Below are positions 46,476-55,114 of a stretch of 64,000 bases of DNA, piece by piece. The notes beneath the pieces are model-generated. The model did no database searches. It was not told where the DNA came from and saw only the letters and a program-made list of their open reading frames with translations. The position numbers and the translations under genes were made by a program. Source of the DNA: Gloeothece verrucosa PCC 7822. Its GTDB lineage: Bacteria > Cyanobacteriota > Cyanobacteriia > Cyanobacteriales > Microcystaceae. Location of the stretch: contig NC_014501.1 in NCBI RefSeq assembly GCF_000147335.1, forward strand, positions 372,001-436,000, in the 5' to 3' direction. Within the stretch, counting starts at the first letter, position 1. Each line of letters opens with the position of its first letter.

Positions 46476-47411
46476 ATGTTTACTGGACTTGAATTGATGT
46501 CACTCAGTCTAGTCAATGAGGTAGAAGTTCAAGAAGAATCATCTCATCAGGCAGCCGAAGCATTAGGTGATCCCATTGAACTGAAAAATAATAATTTGGT
46601 TGAACAAAAAAGAGAATTCAAGAAAATTGATCCTCTCGAATTACAATCAAACCCTTCTAATGATCCATCTTTACCTTTAGTGGTGACTACTCCCCAGGTC
46701 AATCAGCAAAAACCTGAAGAAATTAATGGGGTTTTTAGCCAACTAAAATTTGATAACTTTCAATCTTCTTTAACGCTTAATTCGGGGAGTCTTAAGAGTT
46801 CTTTTGCTTTACCGTTAGGCTTGACATGGTATCTAGAACTTAGGGGAAGTCAGAATAATTTAACTGAGCAGCCTAACTGGACAAGCACCTCAAGTTTTTC
46901 TCTCAAAAAATTTATAGACTGGTTTCATAACGAGTTGTCTAATGCTCAAGAAACCTCTCAAAGTTCCTCTCCTCATGGGCTTAAAGTAATCGTCCCTAAT
47001 GACCTAAAATTTTCTCAGACAACTTGGCTCAACTTGAACAACTTTACCCCGAATGAAATTGATCAAACTCCGGACTATTTACGCAATTTAAATACCTCAG
47101 CAAAAGCCTTATCTAATCGTCGTATTAGCCAAGAATTTAATTTTTCGTGGGATGCCAATTTAAATAATGTCTCTCTAGGCTTTACTTCTCCGTTACCTGG
47201 GTTTTTGAATGATGAATTGGAAGTAAGAAATAATAGTAATATTTCCGAAATTATTATTAATCATTTTCCAGCTAATGAGCCGCTTCAAGGAACGGTTAGC
47301 TTAAAATATAGAATAGCTATTGATAAAAATATGAAACTGGAATTACATCATGATCATAATTTAAATAACAATAGTAATACGACATTTGTTAGATGGGTAG
47401 AAAAATATTAA
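46476..47411 (+). CDS. Hypothetical protein upstream of ruvC
   Basis: I do not recognise this 311-residue protein. The first 75 residues are polar and low in complexity. From ~80 on, alternating patterns such as NFQSSLTLNSGSLKSSFALPLGLTWYLELRG and GTVSLKYRIAIDKNMKLELHHDHNL suggest amphipathic beta strands, as in outer-membrane or beta-sheet proteins. No clear signal peptide is seen at the ATG at 46476. It ends 19 bp before ruvC, so the two may be co-transcribed. Confidence 0.6.
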   Translation: MFTGLELMSLSLVNEVEVQEESSHQAAEALGDPIELKNNNLVEQKREFKKIDPLELQSNPSNDPSLPLVVTTPQVNQQKPEEINGVFSQLKFDNFQSSLTLNSGSLKSSFALPLGLTWYLELRGSQNNLTEQPNWTSTSSFSLKKFIDWFHNELSNAQETSQSSSPHGLKVIVPNDLKFSQTTWLNLNNFTPNEIDQTPDYLRNLNTSAKALSNRRISQEFNFSWDANLNNVSLGFTSPLPGFLNDELEVRNNSNISEIIINHFPANEPLQGTVSLKYRIAIDKNMKLELHHDHNLNNNSNTTFVRWVEKY

Positions 47412-47430
47412 ATTCAATCATTTGGCAACC

Positions 47431-47919
47431 ATGAGTAAACGATGGCTCGGACTAGATCCCGGATTAGCACGAATTGGGTGGGCTGTATTAGAAATTGATG
47501 AACCCCTACCAGCCCAATTGCTTGATTATGGTACAATTGAAACCTCTAAACGTTGTCCTACTCCTGAAAGATTATTAGAAATTGAAAAGGATATTTCCGA
47601 AATTTTACAAGAGTTTCAACCTCAAGCAGTGGCCATAGAAATGCCGTTTTTTGGTCGCCAAATTAAAGCCGCAGGGGGGGTTATACAAGCGCTTGGGGTA
47701 TTAAATTTGGTCATTTATCGTGAGCTTAAAATTCTTCCGATTTTGCTACACCAATCTTCTTGGAAATGTTATTTAGATCATGGACGAGCGACTAAACAAG
47801 AAGTTGCCGAAATTATCCAAAATATTTTTAACCTAGATAGTCTTCCTATTGATGATACTGTGGATGCAATTGGTATTGCTTACGCCGCGTTGTCTGGTGT
47901 TAGAAATCAGATCGATTAA
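47431..47919 (+). CDS. ruvC: Crossover junction endodeoxyribonuclease RuvC
   Basis: RuvC resolves Holliday junctions as a homodimer together with RuvAB. The 162-residue product starts at the ATG at 47431 (MSKRWLGLDPGLARIGWAVL). Catalytic acidic residues are visible in LGLDPGLA (first Asp), AVAIEMPFFG (Glu) and DDTVDAIGIAYAA (last Asp pair). Length and order match the family. The 21-bp A-tract array begins about 135 bp downstream. Confidence 0.93.
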   Translation: MSKRWLGLDPGLARIGWAVLEIDEPLPAQLLDYGTIETSKRCPTPERLLEIEKDISEILQEFQPQAVAIEMPFFGRQIKAAGGVIQALGVLNLVIYRELKILPILLHQSSWKCYLDHGRATKQEVAEIIQNIFNLDSLPIDDTVDAIGIAYAALSGVRNQID

Positions 47920-48447
47920 GTACGAAGTGATTTTTATTAGGCTTCTTGCAAAATAAACGATTTTGAACTAAAAAAACCACATAAAAGAGTAAATATTCTA
48001 AAAAATTACTAAAAAATTAATTATACAAGAGGTCTATTTATGTCTAGGTAATTGCCGGCTCAAAAAAATTTTTGCCTTCTTAAAAAAAATTTTTGTCCAC
48101 TCAAAAAAAATTTTTGCCTTCTTAAAAAAAATTTTTGTCCACTCAAAAAAATTTTTGCCGGCTCAAAAAAAATTTTTGCCGGCTCAACAAAAAATTTGCC
48201 TTCTCAAAAAAAATTTTTGCCTTCTTAAAAAAAAATTTGTCTTCTCAAAAAAAATTTTTGCCCACTCAAAAAAAATTTTTGCCCACTCAAAAAAAATTTT
48301 TGCCCACTCAAAAAAAAATTTGCCCACTCAAAAAAAATTTTTGTCCACTCAAAAAAAATTTTTGCTTTTTCCTATCTCAAGATTAGAGGAGAGATTGAGG
48401 GCTTAAGAGGGTGCTAGGGGGTGATAGCAATTCTTTTTGCCCTAAAA
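47920..48447. other. 528-bp non-coding gap containing the A-tract array
   Basis: This convergent gap between ruvC and the patatin-like gene is very AT-rich and includes the 48055-48365 array. Apparent reading frames across the array are an artefact of its 21-bp period. No other gene is supported. Confidence 0.6.
48055..48365. repeat. Fifteen-unit 21-bp tandem repeat with A8T5 tracts
   Basis: Each unit is a pyrimidine-rich seven-mer (CCCACTC, TCCACTC, CCTTCTC/T or CCGGCTC) followed by about eight A, five T and a G. I count fifteen units. Most are exactly 21 bp; a few have A7T5, A9T3 or one substitution. Seven-mer types occur in blocks, with CCGGCTC and CCTTCTT first and CCCACTC last, as expected of unequal crossing-over or slippage. 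Confidence 0.95.
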
Positions 48448-49512
48448 TCAAACATACCAACTGGTAGGTTGAAATAACTCATCATCTATATTCTCTAAAA
48501 AGGCTTTAGCTTGCTTTTGTCCATCTTCAATTAACTGATGGATATGAGAGGGGTGGCGGTCTAGTTTTGAGGCATAATCTAAAAGGGCGACTAATTCAGA
48601 ATTAATAGCAATCAGACGAATTTGAATTTTTTTGACGGGATTTTTCGCCAAAAAATCTTCTGTAAAAGCCCCTTGCTCCAACCAATTATTAATCATGGTA
48701 ATTAACTCAATTTCTGCCCCTAATAAAATATTACCAGCTAATTCATTGTGACGCTCTAAAATATCCACTTCTGTTTTGGGTTCACTGTCTCGTGCTTTGG
48801 GATTAATTTTAATGATCCAAACTTCATCAGGTCGATTGTCTCGCTTCAAAATTCGACTTAGGGGTGGATTTTCAGCAAATAAACCATCCCAATATAATTC
48901 TCCCTCAATGGGAACCGCTTTAAAATAAGGCGGTACAGCACAAGAAGCCAGGATAGAATCTACAGTTATTTCTCCCTTAGTAGAATCAAATACTTTAAAA
49001 GTCCCTGAAATAATATTCACCGCTCCCACTAATAACTGAGGACTACTCGGTTTAACTAATTGTTGAAGAGAGTCAAAATCAACGTGCTTTTCTAAAAGAA
49101 TTTTTAGGTCTAAAAATTCCTTCCTTGGTGTAAAATTTAACCAAAATTTTTGCCAAGCTTCTAAATTGTCAGGATTAACACTAAAGGTAGGAATTAACCC
49201 ACTATCGGCTAATCGACGCGCTTGAAGTAACCAATTATTAAAAGACACTTCCCAAAGATTTGTCGCGGTGTTATCCTGCCAAAAATCCAAAAGGGGCTGA
49301 AATACCGGTTCAGTTGAGCCAAAAGCGGCTTTGAGGAGTCCATACCAAGTCAGCAAGGCACAAATTCCGCCGCCAGATGTTCCACTCAAGCTGACAATGT
49401 CATATTGCTGATGAACGCCTGCCGCCAGAAGTTCTTGTAACACGCCCGCAGTAAATGCTGTATGACTGCCTCCTCCCTGACAAGCAATCGCAATTTTTTT
49501 TCTATGTCTCAT
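48448..49512 (-). CDS. Patatin-like phospholipase
   Basis: The 354-residue protein has the patatin catalytic dyad in context: the oxyanion loop ACQGGGSHTAFTAGVLQEL, nucleophile Ser in LSGTSGGGICALL (GxSxG), and Asp in YWDGLFAENPPL (DG motif). It is a soluble serine acylhydrolase, probably acting on membrane lipids. It lacks signal peptide and extra domains. It is monocistronic and convergent with ruvC across the repeat array. Confidence 0.88.
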   Translation of the reverse strand: MRHRKKIAIACQGGGSHTAFTAGVLQELLAAGVHQQYDIVSLSGTSGGGICALLTWYGLLKAAFGSTEPVFQPLLDFWQDNTATNLWEVSFNNWLLQARRLADSGLIPTFSVNPDNLEAWQKFWLNFTPRKEFLDLKILLEKHVDFDSLQQLVKPSSPQLLVGAVNIISGTFKVFDSTKGEITVDSILASCAVPPYFKAVPIEGELYWDGLFAENPPLSRILKRDNRPDEVWIIKINPKARDSEPKTEVDILERHNELAGNILLGAEIELITMINNWLEQGAFTEDFLAKNPVKKIQIRLIAINSELVALLDYASKLDRHPSHIHQLIEDGQKQAKAFLENIDDELFQPTSWYV

Positions 49513-49851
49513 ATTGTCGCTCTGTGAAAGCTAAGTAAGTTTGTGGTCACTCATTAAAGTTAACTGTCAGACTAGGCAATAGACAAGGGGCAATAGAAAA
49601 AGGTTATGAGGATTTAAATATTGCAAGAGCAAGCTTGACAATCTTTAGCATTAAGATTTGTATCATTAAAACAACAAAAATGTTGTTTATATCGCTTTCA
49701 AACCCTTGGTAGCTCAAGATTTGGGCTATCAATCCCTTATGTAACGTTGTTTTAGCATTCCCCCTCAAAAGAGGACAACTCTGAGACAATTCATATACAG
49801 TTCAAAACCAAGTCATTATTTTTGCTCAAGTCAGCTTATAGGGAGAACTCT
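49513..49851. other. 339-bp region between divergent patatin-like and chlB genes
   Basis: Contains copy 2 of the CATTAAAGTTAACTGT repeat and presumably the promoters of both genes. The chlB leader ends with AGGGAGA as ribosome-binding sequence. No gene is supported. Confidence 0.45.
49552..49567. repeat. Copy 2 of a short dispersed repeat
   Basis: CATTAAAGTTAACTGT, identical to 8929-8944, with related flanks (CTAAGTA upstream, AGAC/TAGG downstream). Both copies are intergenic. Confidence 0.45.
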
Positions 49852-51378
49852 ATGAAATTAGCTTACTGGATGTATGCCGGCCCCGCTCATATCGGCACTC
49901 TACGGATCGCCAGTTCTTTTAAAAATGTCCATGCAATTATGCACGCTCCTTTGGGAGATGATTATTTTAACGTGATGCGCTCGATGTTAGAACGAGAACG
50001 CGATTTTACCCCAGTAACCGCTAGTGTTGTGGATCGCCATGTTTTAGCCCGGGGTTCTCAAGAAAAGGTGGTAGATAATATCGTCCGTAAAGATACTGAA
50101 GAAACCCCGGACCTGATTGTTTTAACGCCTACCTGTACCTCCAGCATTCTACAAGAAGATTTACAAAACTTTGTAGATCGGGCCCAAATGGATGCTAAAG
50201 GCGATGTGATGCTGGCCGATGTTAACCATTATCGAGTCAATGAATTACAAGCCGCCGATCGAACCCTTCAGCAAATTGTGCAGTTTTATCTCGAAAAAGC
50301 GAAAAAGAAAGACTTATTACCGTCAGGAAAGAGCGAAAAGCCCTCGGTTAATATTATTGGGGTTACTACTCTGGGTTTTCATAACCAGCACGACTGCACC
50401 GAATTAAAACGGTTAATGGCAGATTTGGGAATTGAAGTCAATGAAGTCATTCCCGAGGGCGCATCCGTGCAAAATTTAAAGAGATTGCCTCGCGCTTGGT
50501 TTAATCTGGTTCCTTATCGGGAAGTGGGGTTAATGGCGGCTCGTTATCTAGAGCAAGAGTTTGGAATGCCTTATGTGGATATTACCCCGATGGGTGTGGT
50601 AGAGACTGCCCGTTGCATCCGTAAGATTCAACAATTGCTCAATGAACAGGGGGCGGCGGTTGATTATGAAAACTTTATCGAAGAACAAACTCTTTTTGTT
50701 TCTCAAGCGGCTTGGTTTTCTCGTTCCATTGACTGTCAAAATTTAACGGGTAAGAAAGCGGTAGTTTTTGGGGATAGTACCCATGCGGCGGCGATGACGA
50801 AGATTTTGTCCCGAGAAATGGGAATTCATGTGGTTTTAGCGGGTACTTACTGTAAGTATGATGCTGATTGGTTTAAGGAGCAAGTGAAGGAGTATTGTGA
50901 TGAAATCCTCATCAGTGAAGATAATGCACAAATTGCTGATGCTATCGCTCGGATTGAACCTGCGGCTATTTTTGGCACTCAAATGGAACGTCATGTCGGT
51001 AAGCGTTTAGATATTCCTTGTGGGGTAATTGCCGCACCGATTCATATTCAAAATTTCCCTCTCGGTTATAAGCCTTTCTTGGGGTATGAAGGCACAAATC
51101 AAGTGGCAGATTTGGTTTATAATTCTTTCACTTTGGGGATGGAAGATCACCTGTTAGAAATTTTTGGCGGTCATGATACTAAGGAAGTGATTACTAAGTC
51201 GGTTTCGGCTGATTCTGATTTGAATTGGAATAAGGAAGCACAGGCGGAATTGAATAAAGTTCCGGGTTTTGTGAGAGGTAAAGTTAAGCGTAATACTGAA
51301 AAGTTTGCCCGAGAACGTGGGTTAAATGAAATTACCCTTGAGGTGATGTATGCGGCTAAAGAAGCTGTAGGCGCTTAG
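49852..51378 (+). CDS. chlB: Light-independent protochlorophyllide reductase subunit B
   Basis: ChlB forms with ChlN the nitrogenase-like NB component of DPOR, which reduces protochlorophyllide in the dark. The start at 49852 ([20 protein letters not shown]) is fixed by the conserved N-terminus and AGGGAGA upstream; it gives 508 residues. Asp36 (in APLGDDYF), the unusual ligand of the NB cluster, is present, and cluster Cys is in [10 protein letters not shown]. The C-terminal helical domain ([21 protein letters not shown]) is intact. chlN and chlL are not in this window. Confidence 0.96.
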   Translation: MKLAYWMYAGPAHIGTLRIASSFKNVHAIMHAPLGDDYFNVMRSMLERERDFTPVTASVVDRHVLARGSQEKVVDNIVRKDTEETPDLIVLTPTCTSSILQEDLQNFVDRAQMDAKGDVMLADVNHYRVNELQAADRTLQQIVQFYLEKAKKKDLLPSGKSEKPSVNIIGVTTLGFHNQHDCTELKRLMADLGIEVNEVIPEGASVQNLKRLPRAWFNLVPYREVGLMAARYLEQEFGMPYVDITPMGVVETARCIRKIQQLLNEQGAAVDYENFIEEQTLFVSQAAWFSRSIDCQNLTGKKAVVFGDSTHAAAMTKILSREMGIHVVLAGTYCKYDADWFKEQVKEYCDEILISEDNAQIADAIARIEPAAIFGTQMERHVGKRLDIPCGVIAAPIHIQNFPLGYKPFLGYEGTNQVADLVYNSFTLGMEDHLLEIFGGHDTKEVITKSVSADSDLNWNKEAQAELNKVPGFVRGKVKRNTEKFARERGLNEITLEVMYAAKEAVGA

Positions 51379-51387
51379 TTGATTTTC

Positions 51388-51412
51388 GGGTGGGTGTGAA
51401 AGCCCACCTTTA
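51388..51412 (+). terminator. Probable terminator of chlB
   Basis: GGTGGGT and GCCCACC form a stem around a short loop directly after the chlB stop, followed by TTTAATAATT. The stem is the same type as those after petH and groEL. Confidence 0.55.
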
Positions 51413-51433
51413 ATAATTCAAAATTAATAAGTG

Positions 51434-51586
51434 ATGAATAAGTTACCCGATACAAAAACTCTATTAGAGTTGCTAAAAATTGCTAAAGAAGCGGAACAAA
51501 AAACTAGAGAATTATTCGAGAAAGGAGAAACGTTTGCTCAGAAGTGGGAAAGCCGGTTAGAGGTAAAACGTAAAATCGTAGAATAG
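51434..51586 (+). CDS. Small charged helical protein (50 residues)
   Basis: An ATG-initiated 50-codon frame encodes MNKLPDTKTLLELLKIAKE and then a highly charged helix ending EVKRKIVE. It lies 15 bp upstream of the TauD-like gene on the same strand. Similar short Lys/Glu-rich proteins precede accessory genes in cyanobacteria, but I cannot name a family. It could be a coiled-coil partner or a spurious frame. Confidence 0.4.
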   Translation: MNKLPDTKTLLELLKIAKEAEQKTRELFEKGETFAQKWESRLEVKRKIVE

Positions 51587-51601
51587 ACAGAGATAATCAA
51601 T

Positions 51602-52267
51602 ATGCTATTAACTAAAGAAGATTTAACAATTTTATCTCAAAATGGATGGCTTTATAAACAAAATAATACAGCATTTAATATTCTAGATATAGGACAACAG
51701 CTAGGACAGCCAATTCCTGCAAAAAAAGGTAGAAATTTAATAGATATTATTACTCCTAAAACTAGAGAAAATGCAAAGCCAGGATCATTATCTTCAATTT
51801 ATGGATTAGACGAAATACCTTTTCACACCGATGGTGTCTATCATAAAATTCCACCTCACTATGTAATATTTAGCTTTTCTCATGACTTACCTTATTCTTC
51901 TGCTATTAAAATACTAGATTTTGAAAGTATTAAATTTACAGAAGATGAAATTAAAACTTTATTTTATGAAGTTTGGATCGTTGAAGATGGGTATAATAAA
52001 TTTTATGCTTCAGTCTTAAGTAAATTTGCGGATAAAAATACTATTTTTTTAAGATACAATGAGGCTTGCATGAAACCTTGTCAGAGTATGGCTAAGGATT
52101 CAGCTATGCTCCTAAAAGACAACTTGAATACATCGACTCCTAAAAATATCAATTTTCAACCGTTTTCAATACTTATCCTCAACAACTGGCGGATTTTACA
52201 TGGACGTGATAAAGTAGAAAATAGCCAGTATGTTAATTTTGCCTTACAAAGATTGTTTATTGTTTAA
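51602..52267 (+). CDS. TauD/TfdA-type Fe(II)/2-oxoglutarate dioxygenase
   Basis: This 221-residue protein has the metal-binding facial triad of the TauD superfamily: HTDGVYHKIPPHY supplies His and Asp, and NNWRILHGRD supplies the distal His. The 2-oxoglutarate-binding Arg is in NFALQRLFIV at the very end. It is shorter than TauD (about 280 residues) and more like secondary-metabolism clavaminate-synthase-like forms. The substrate is unknown. It is AT-rich and starts an accessory gene group with the HEPN-like gene 17 bp downstream. Confidence 0.75.
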   Translation: MLLTKEDLTILSQNGWLYKQNNTAFNILDIGQQLGQPIPAKKGRNLIDIITPKTRENAKPGSLSSIYGLDEIPFHTDGVYHKIPPHYVIFSFSHDLPYSSAIKILDFESIKFTEDEIKTLFYEVWIVEDGYNKFYASVLSKFADKNTIFLRYNEACMKPCQSMAKDSAMLLKDNLNTSTPKNINFQPFSILILNNWRILHGRDKVENSQYVNFALQRLFIV

Positions 52268-52284
52268 AAAAACAGATAAATAAA

Positions 52285-53208
52285 ATGAGTGATTGGGATT
52301 ATGAAGGGTTTTGGCACAAAGCTAAAATATATATAAAATATGGAAATGAGGCAACTGAAGATAGTCCTTTATTTCCTTTTTGGTATTTTTTGGCATTAGA
52401 ATTATTAGCTAAAGCAACATTAGCTAAGATACATCCAGTATTACTAGCTGATACTAATAATAATAATAAAGAAGAGAGTATTTTATATGCTTTTGAACGT
52501 CCAATTAAAATTAAAAATAAAAAACCTACTACAATATCAGTAAGTACAGTGTTTTCAAGATGTGAATCTTTTGTCGACAATTTTACTAACAAAGAATCGC
52601 AGAGTTGTAATAATTGGATGGAACTGAGGAATATAGAATTACATACAGGAAGACCAGCTTTTGAAGGGTTAAAAACTGATACATGGTTACCTGAATATTA
52701 TAGAATTTGCCAAATTTTCCTTGCTCATCAGCATAAAGATTTGGAGGATCTATTTGGAAATGGGAGAGGAGAAGCCGCAAAAACAGCAATTCAATCAGTT
52801 GAAAATGATCTTGTATCGATGGTCAAAGAAAAAACAAACAAAGCGAAAATTTATCATGAACAATTGACTCCTGATGAAATTGAAATAAGAATATTAGAAA
52901 AAGACCAGAAATATAATAATCTAAACGATGAAACAAAAAAAATGATTGAATGTCCAGCTTGTAAATCTGACTCAATTATTCAAGGAAAAATTATAGACTA
53001 CAGTGAGCATAAAATTAAATTGATAGATGGGACTTTTGTTACAAATATATCTGTATTGCCAACAAAATTTGAATGTTTAGTTTGCCGACTCTCTTTAAAT
53101 GAACACGTAGCATTAAATGCGGCTAAGATCGGAGGACAATATACAGTTCCTTATGAAGAAGATCCCGAAGCTTTTTTCTGGGAGCCAGATGAATATATGG
53201 ATGAATAA
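52285..53208 (+). CDS. HEPN-like protein with C-terminal zinc ribbon
   Basis: The 307-residue protein is not one I can name. Its N-terminal helical half contains FWYFLALELLAKATLAKIHP and NWMELRNIELHTGRPAF; the RNxxxH in the latter fits the R-x4-6-H catalytic motif of HEPN ribonucleases, and the first phrase fits the conserved first helix. The C-terminal part has two CxxC pairs (IECPACKSD and FECLVCRLSLN) about 50 residues apart, a zinc-ribbon-like pair. The end is acidic. It is in line with the TauD-like gene and precedes hicB by 59 bp. Confidence 0.5.
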   Translation: MSDWDYEGFWHKAKIYIKYGNEATEDSPLFPFWYFLALELLAKATLAKIHPVLLADTNNNNKEESILYAFERPIKIKNKKPTTISVSTVFSRCESFVDNFTNKESQSCNNWMELRNIELHTGRPAFEGLKTDTWLPEYYRICQIFLAHQHKDLEDLFGNGRGEAAKTAIQSVENDLVSMVKEKTNKAKIYHEQLTPDEIEIRILEKDQKYNNLNDETKKMIECPACKSDSIIQGKIIDYSEHKIKLIDGTFVTNISVLPTKFECLVCRLSLNEHVALNAAKIGGQYTVPYEEDPEAFFWEPDEYMDE

Positions 53209-53267
53209 AATAAATCCTTTTATTTACTAATTTTAAAAATAAACTTTACCAACTTAAAAACATCAAG

Positions 53268-53462
53268 ATGCGATATCAAGTTAAACTAAAAAAAACAGAA
53301 GAAGGTTATGCCGTATGGTGTCCAACTTGGCCGGGATGTTGGTCACAAGGAGACACCGAAGAAGAAGCTTTAGAAAATATCAAAGATGCCATTCAAGCTT
53401 ATTTAGAAACACTTGAAGAATTAAACCAAGATGCTGAATCTTATTATGTGGAAGTCGGTTAA
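53268..53462 (+). CDS. hicB: HicB-family antitoxin
   Basis: The 64-residue protein is a full HicB-type partial RNase-H fold: MRYQVKLKKTEEGYAVWCPTWPGCWSQGDTEEEALENIKDAI. It lacks the C-terminal DNA-binding domain found in longer HicB forms. HicB neutralises the HicA mRNA interferase. Only a fragment of hicA follows, so this is an orphan antitoxin whose toxin has decayed. Confidence 0.88.
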   Translation: MRYQVKLKKTEEGYAVWCPTWPGCWSQGDTEEEALENIKDAIQAYLETLEELNQDAESYYVEVG

Positions 53463-53476
53463 ATAGGGTTATACAA

Positions 53477-53566
53477 TGGCTGGAATTATCAGAGATGCTG
53501 GTTTAACTATTGAAGAGTTTCAAGAATTATTATAAATATTGTTCTAACAAAAGTTCTTCTCACTAA
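53477..53566 (+). pseudogene. Decayed C-terminal remnant of hicA
   Basis: The frame reads MAGIIRDAGLTIEEF, which matches the end of HicA toxins (IIRDAGLTxEEF). The N-terminal ~55 residues with the catalytic His are absent. After the match a one-base loss shifts the frame; in the other frame the expected QELL and stop appear at about 53520-53535. The remnant is therefore both truncated and frameshifted. Confidence 0.65.
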
Positions 53567-53749
53567 GAAAACTTCAGAATAATTTCAGATTTGTTTTACC
53601 CGATTTATACTAAGAGACAAAATCTAAAATAATCATTAATAAATTGTTCAATCATTATAACAACTAAGAGAGAAAAACTCCCCATAGACTAACCTTAAGA
53701 AAGATACCTGATACAATAACCGTTTAGTCATTTTAAAGGTGAAAACTGT

Positions 53750-54952
53750 ATGGGTCGTGCCAATAAAGTTGTGTTAGCCTATTCGGGTGGTGTAGACACC
53801 TCAGTCTGTATTCCTTACCTAATCAAAGAATGGGGAGTACAAGAAGTGATCGCCCTAGCGGCTGACTTAGGACAAGGTGATGAACTTGGCCCTATTCAAC
53901 AAAAAGCCCTCAAATGTGGGGCAGTAGAATCATTAGTCGCCGACGCTAAAGAAGAATTTGCCAAAGAGTACGCTTTCGCTGCTATAAAAGCTAATGCTTT
54001 GTACGAAAATCGCTACCCTCTCTCCACCGCTTTAGCCCGTCCGCTAATCGCTAAACTGTTAGTAGAAGCCGCCGAAAAATATGGGGCGGATGCGGTTGCA
54101 CACGGATGTACGGCAAAAGGAAACGATCAAGTGCGCTTTGATTTAGGGATCTTAGCTCTTAATCCTAACCTTAAAGTCCTCGGCCCCGCCAGAGAATGGG
54201 GCATGACTAGAGAAGAAACCATCGCTTATGGGGAAAGATATGGGGTTGAATCTCCCGTTAAAAAATCTTCTCCGTTTAGTATCGATCGCAACCTTCTCGG
54301 ACGCAGTATCGAAGCGGGGCCGCTAGAAGACCCCATGACGGAACCCCCCGAAGAAGTTTTTCTGATGACCAAAGCGATCGCCGATACTCCTAATGAACCG
54401 GAGTATATTGAGATCGGTTTTGAAAAGGGAATTCCTGTCTCGATCAACGGTAACTATCTCGATCCCGTCACTCTCATTACCCAACTGAATGAAACAGTGG
54501 GTAAACATGGGATAGGCCGCCTTGATATGATCGAAAACCGAGTGGTAGGCATTAAATCGCGGGAAGTGTATGAAGCGCCGGCTTTATTAGTGTTAATTGA
54601 TGCTCACCGGGATTTAGAAAGTCTGACCTTAACCGGAGACGTTACCCACTACAAGCGGGGAATTGAGGAAACCTATAGTCACTTGATTTATCAAGGTCTG
54701 TGGTATAGTCCTCTCAAAGAAGCCTTAGATGCTTTCATCGATAAAACTCAAGAAAGAGTGACCGGTACAGTACGGGTGAAATTATTTAAAGGCAAAGCCA
54801 CTATAGTCGGTCGTAAGTCAGATTATTCTATTTATACCCCAAGTTTAGCCACTTATGGCGCTGATGATAAATTCGATCATAAAGCGGCTGAAGGCTTTAT
54901 CTATATTTGGGGACTCCCGACAAGGGTTTGGGCCCAAAAGGCTAAAGGCTAG
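53750..54952 (+). CDS. argG: Argininosuccinate synthase
   Basis: ArgG joins citrulline and aspartate with ATP in the penultimate step of arginine synthesis. The 400-residue product has the PP-loop [19 protein letters not shown], the citrulline/aspartate region [15 protein letters not shown], and [22 protein letters not shown]. Length is typical of the bacterial short class. The start ATG at 53750 directly precedes the conserved PP-loop. It is monocistronic, with a strong terminator. Confidence 0.97.
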   Translation: MGRANKVVLAYSGGVDTSVCIPYLIKEWGVQEVIALAADLGQGDELGPIQQKALKCGAVESLVADAKEEFAKEYAFAAIKANALYENRYPLSTALARPLIAKLLVEAAEKYGADAVAHGCTAKGNDQVRFDLGILALNPNLKVLGPAREWGMTREETIAYGERYGVESPVKKSSPFSIDRNLLGRSIEAGPLEDPMTEPPEEVFLMTKAIADTPNEPEYIEIGFEKGIPVSINGNYLDPVTLITQLNETVGKHGIGRLDMIENRVVGIKSREVYEAPALLVLIDAHRDLESLTLTGDVTHYKRGIEETYSHLIYQGLWYSPLKEALDAFIDKTQERVTGTVRVKLFKGKATIVGRKSDYSIYTPSLATYGADDKFDHKAAEGFIYIWGLPTRVWAQKAKG

Positions 54953-54959
54953 TTTTTAA

Positions 54960-54996
54960 AGTGGGTTGAGGGTTTTGATTTCAACCCACTCTTTTA
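54960..54996 (+). terminator. Intrinsic terminator of argG
   Basis: AGTGGGTTGA at 54960-54969 is perfectly complementary to TCAACCCACT at 54981-54990, followed by CTTTT. It lies 8 bp past the stop. Confidence 0.85.
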
Positions 54997-55114
54997 CAAA
55001 GGCGCTATGTGTCAAAATTATTAAAGTTTTTCAATCCAAAAGCACAATCTCAAAAGGTAAAATTTAGTTACACCTGGTAAGTGCCTATTGCCTTTTGCCA
55101 TACTGACATCTAAC

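Noticed and set aside
48135..48406. Two 83-codon frames across the A-tract array encoding Lys/Phe-rich repeats
   Set aside because: The 21-bp period is a multiple of three and lacks stops, so open frames arise by construction; no ribosome-binding site or non-repeat domain supports translation.
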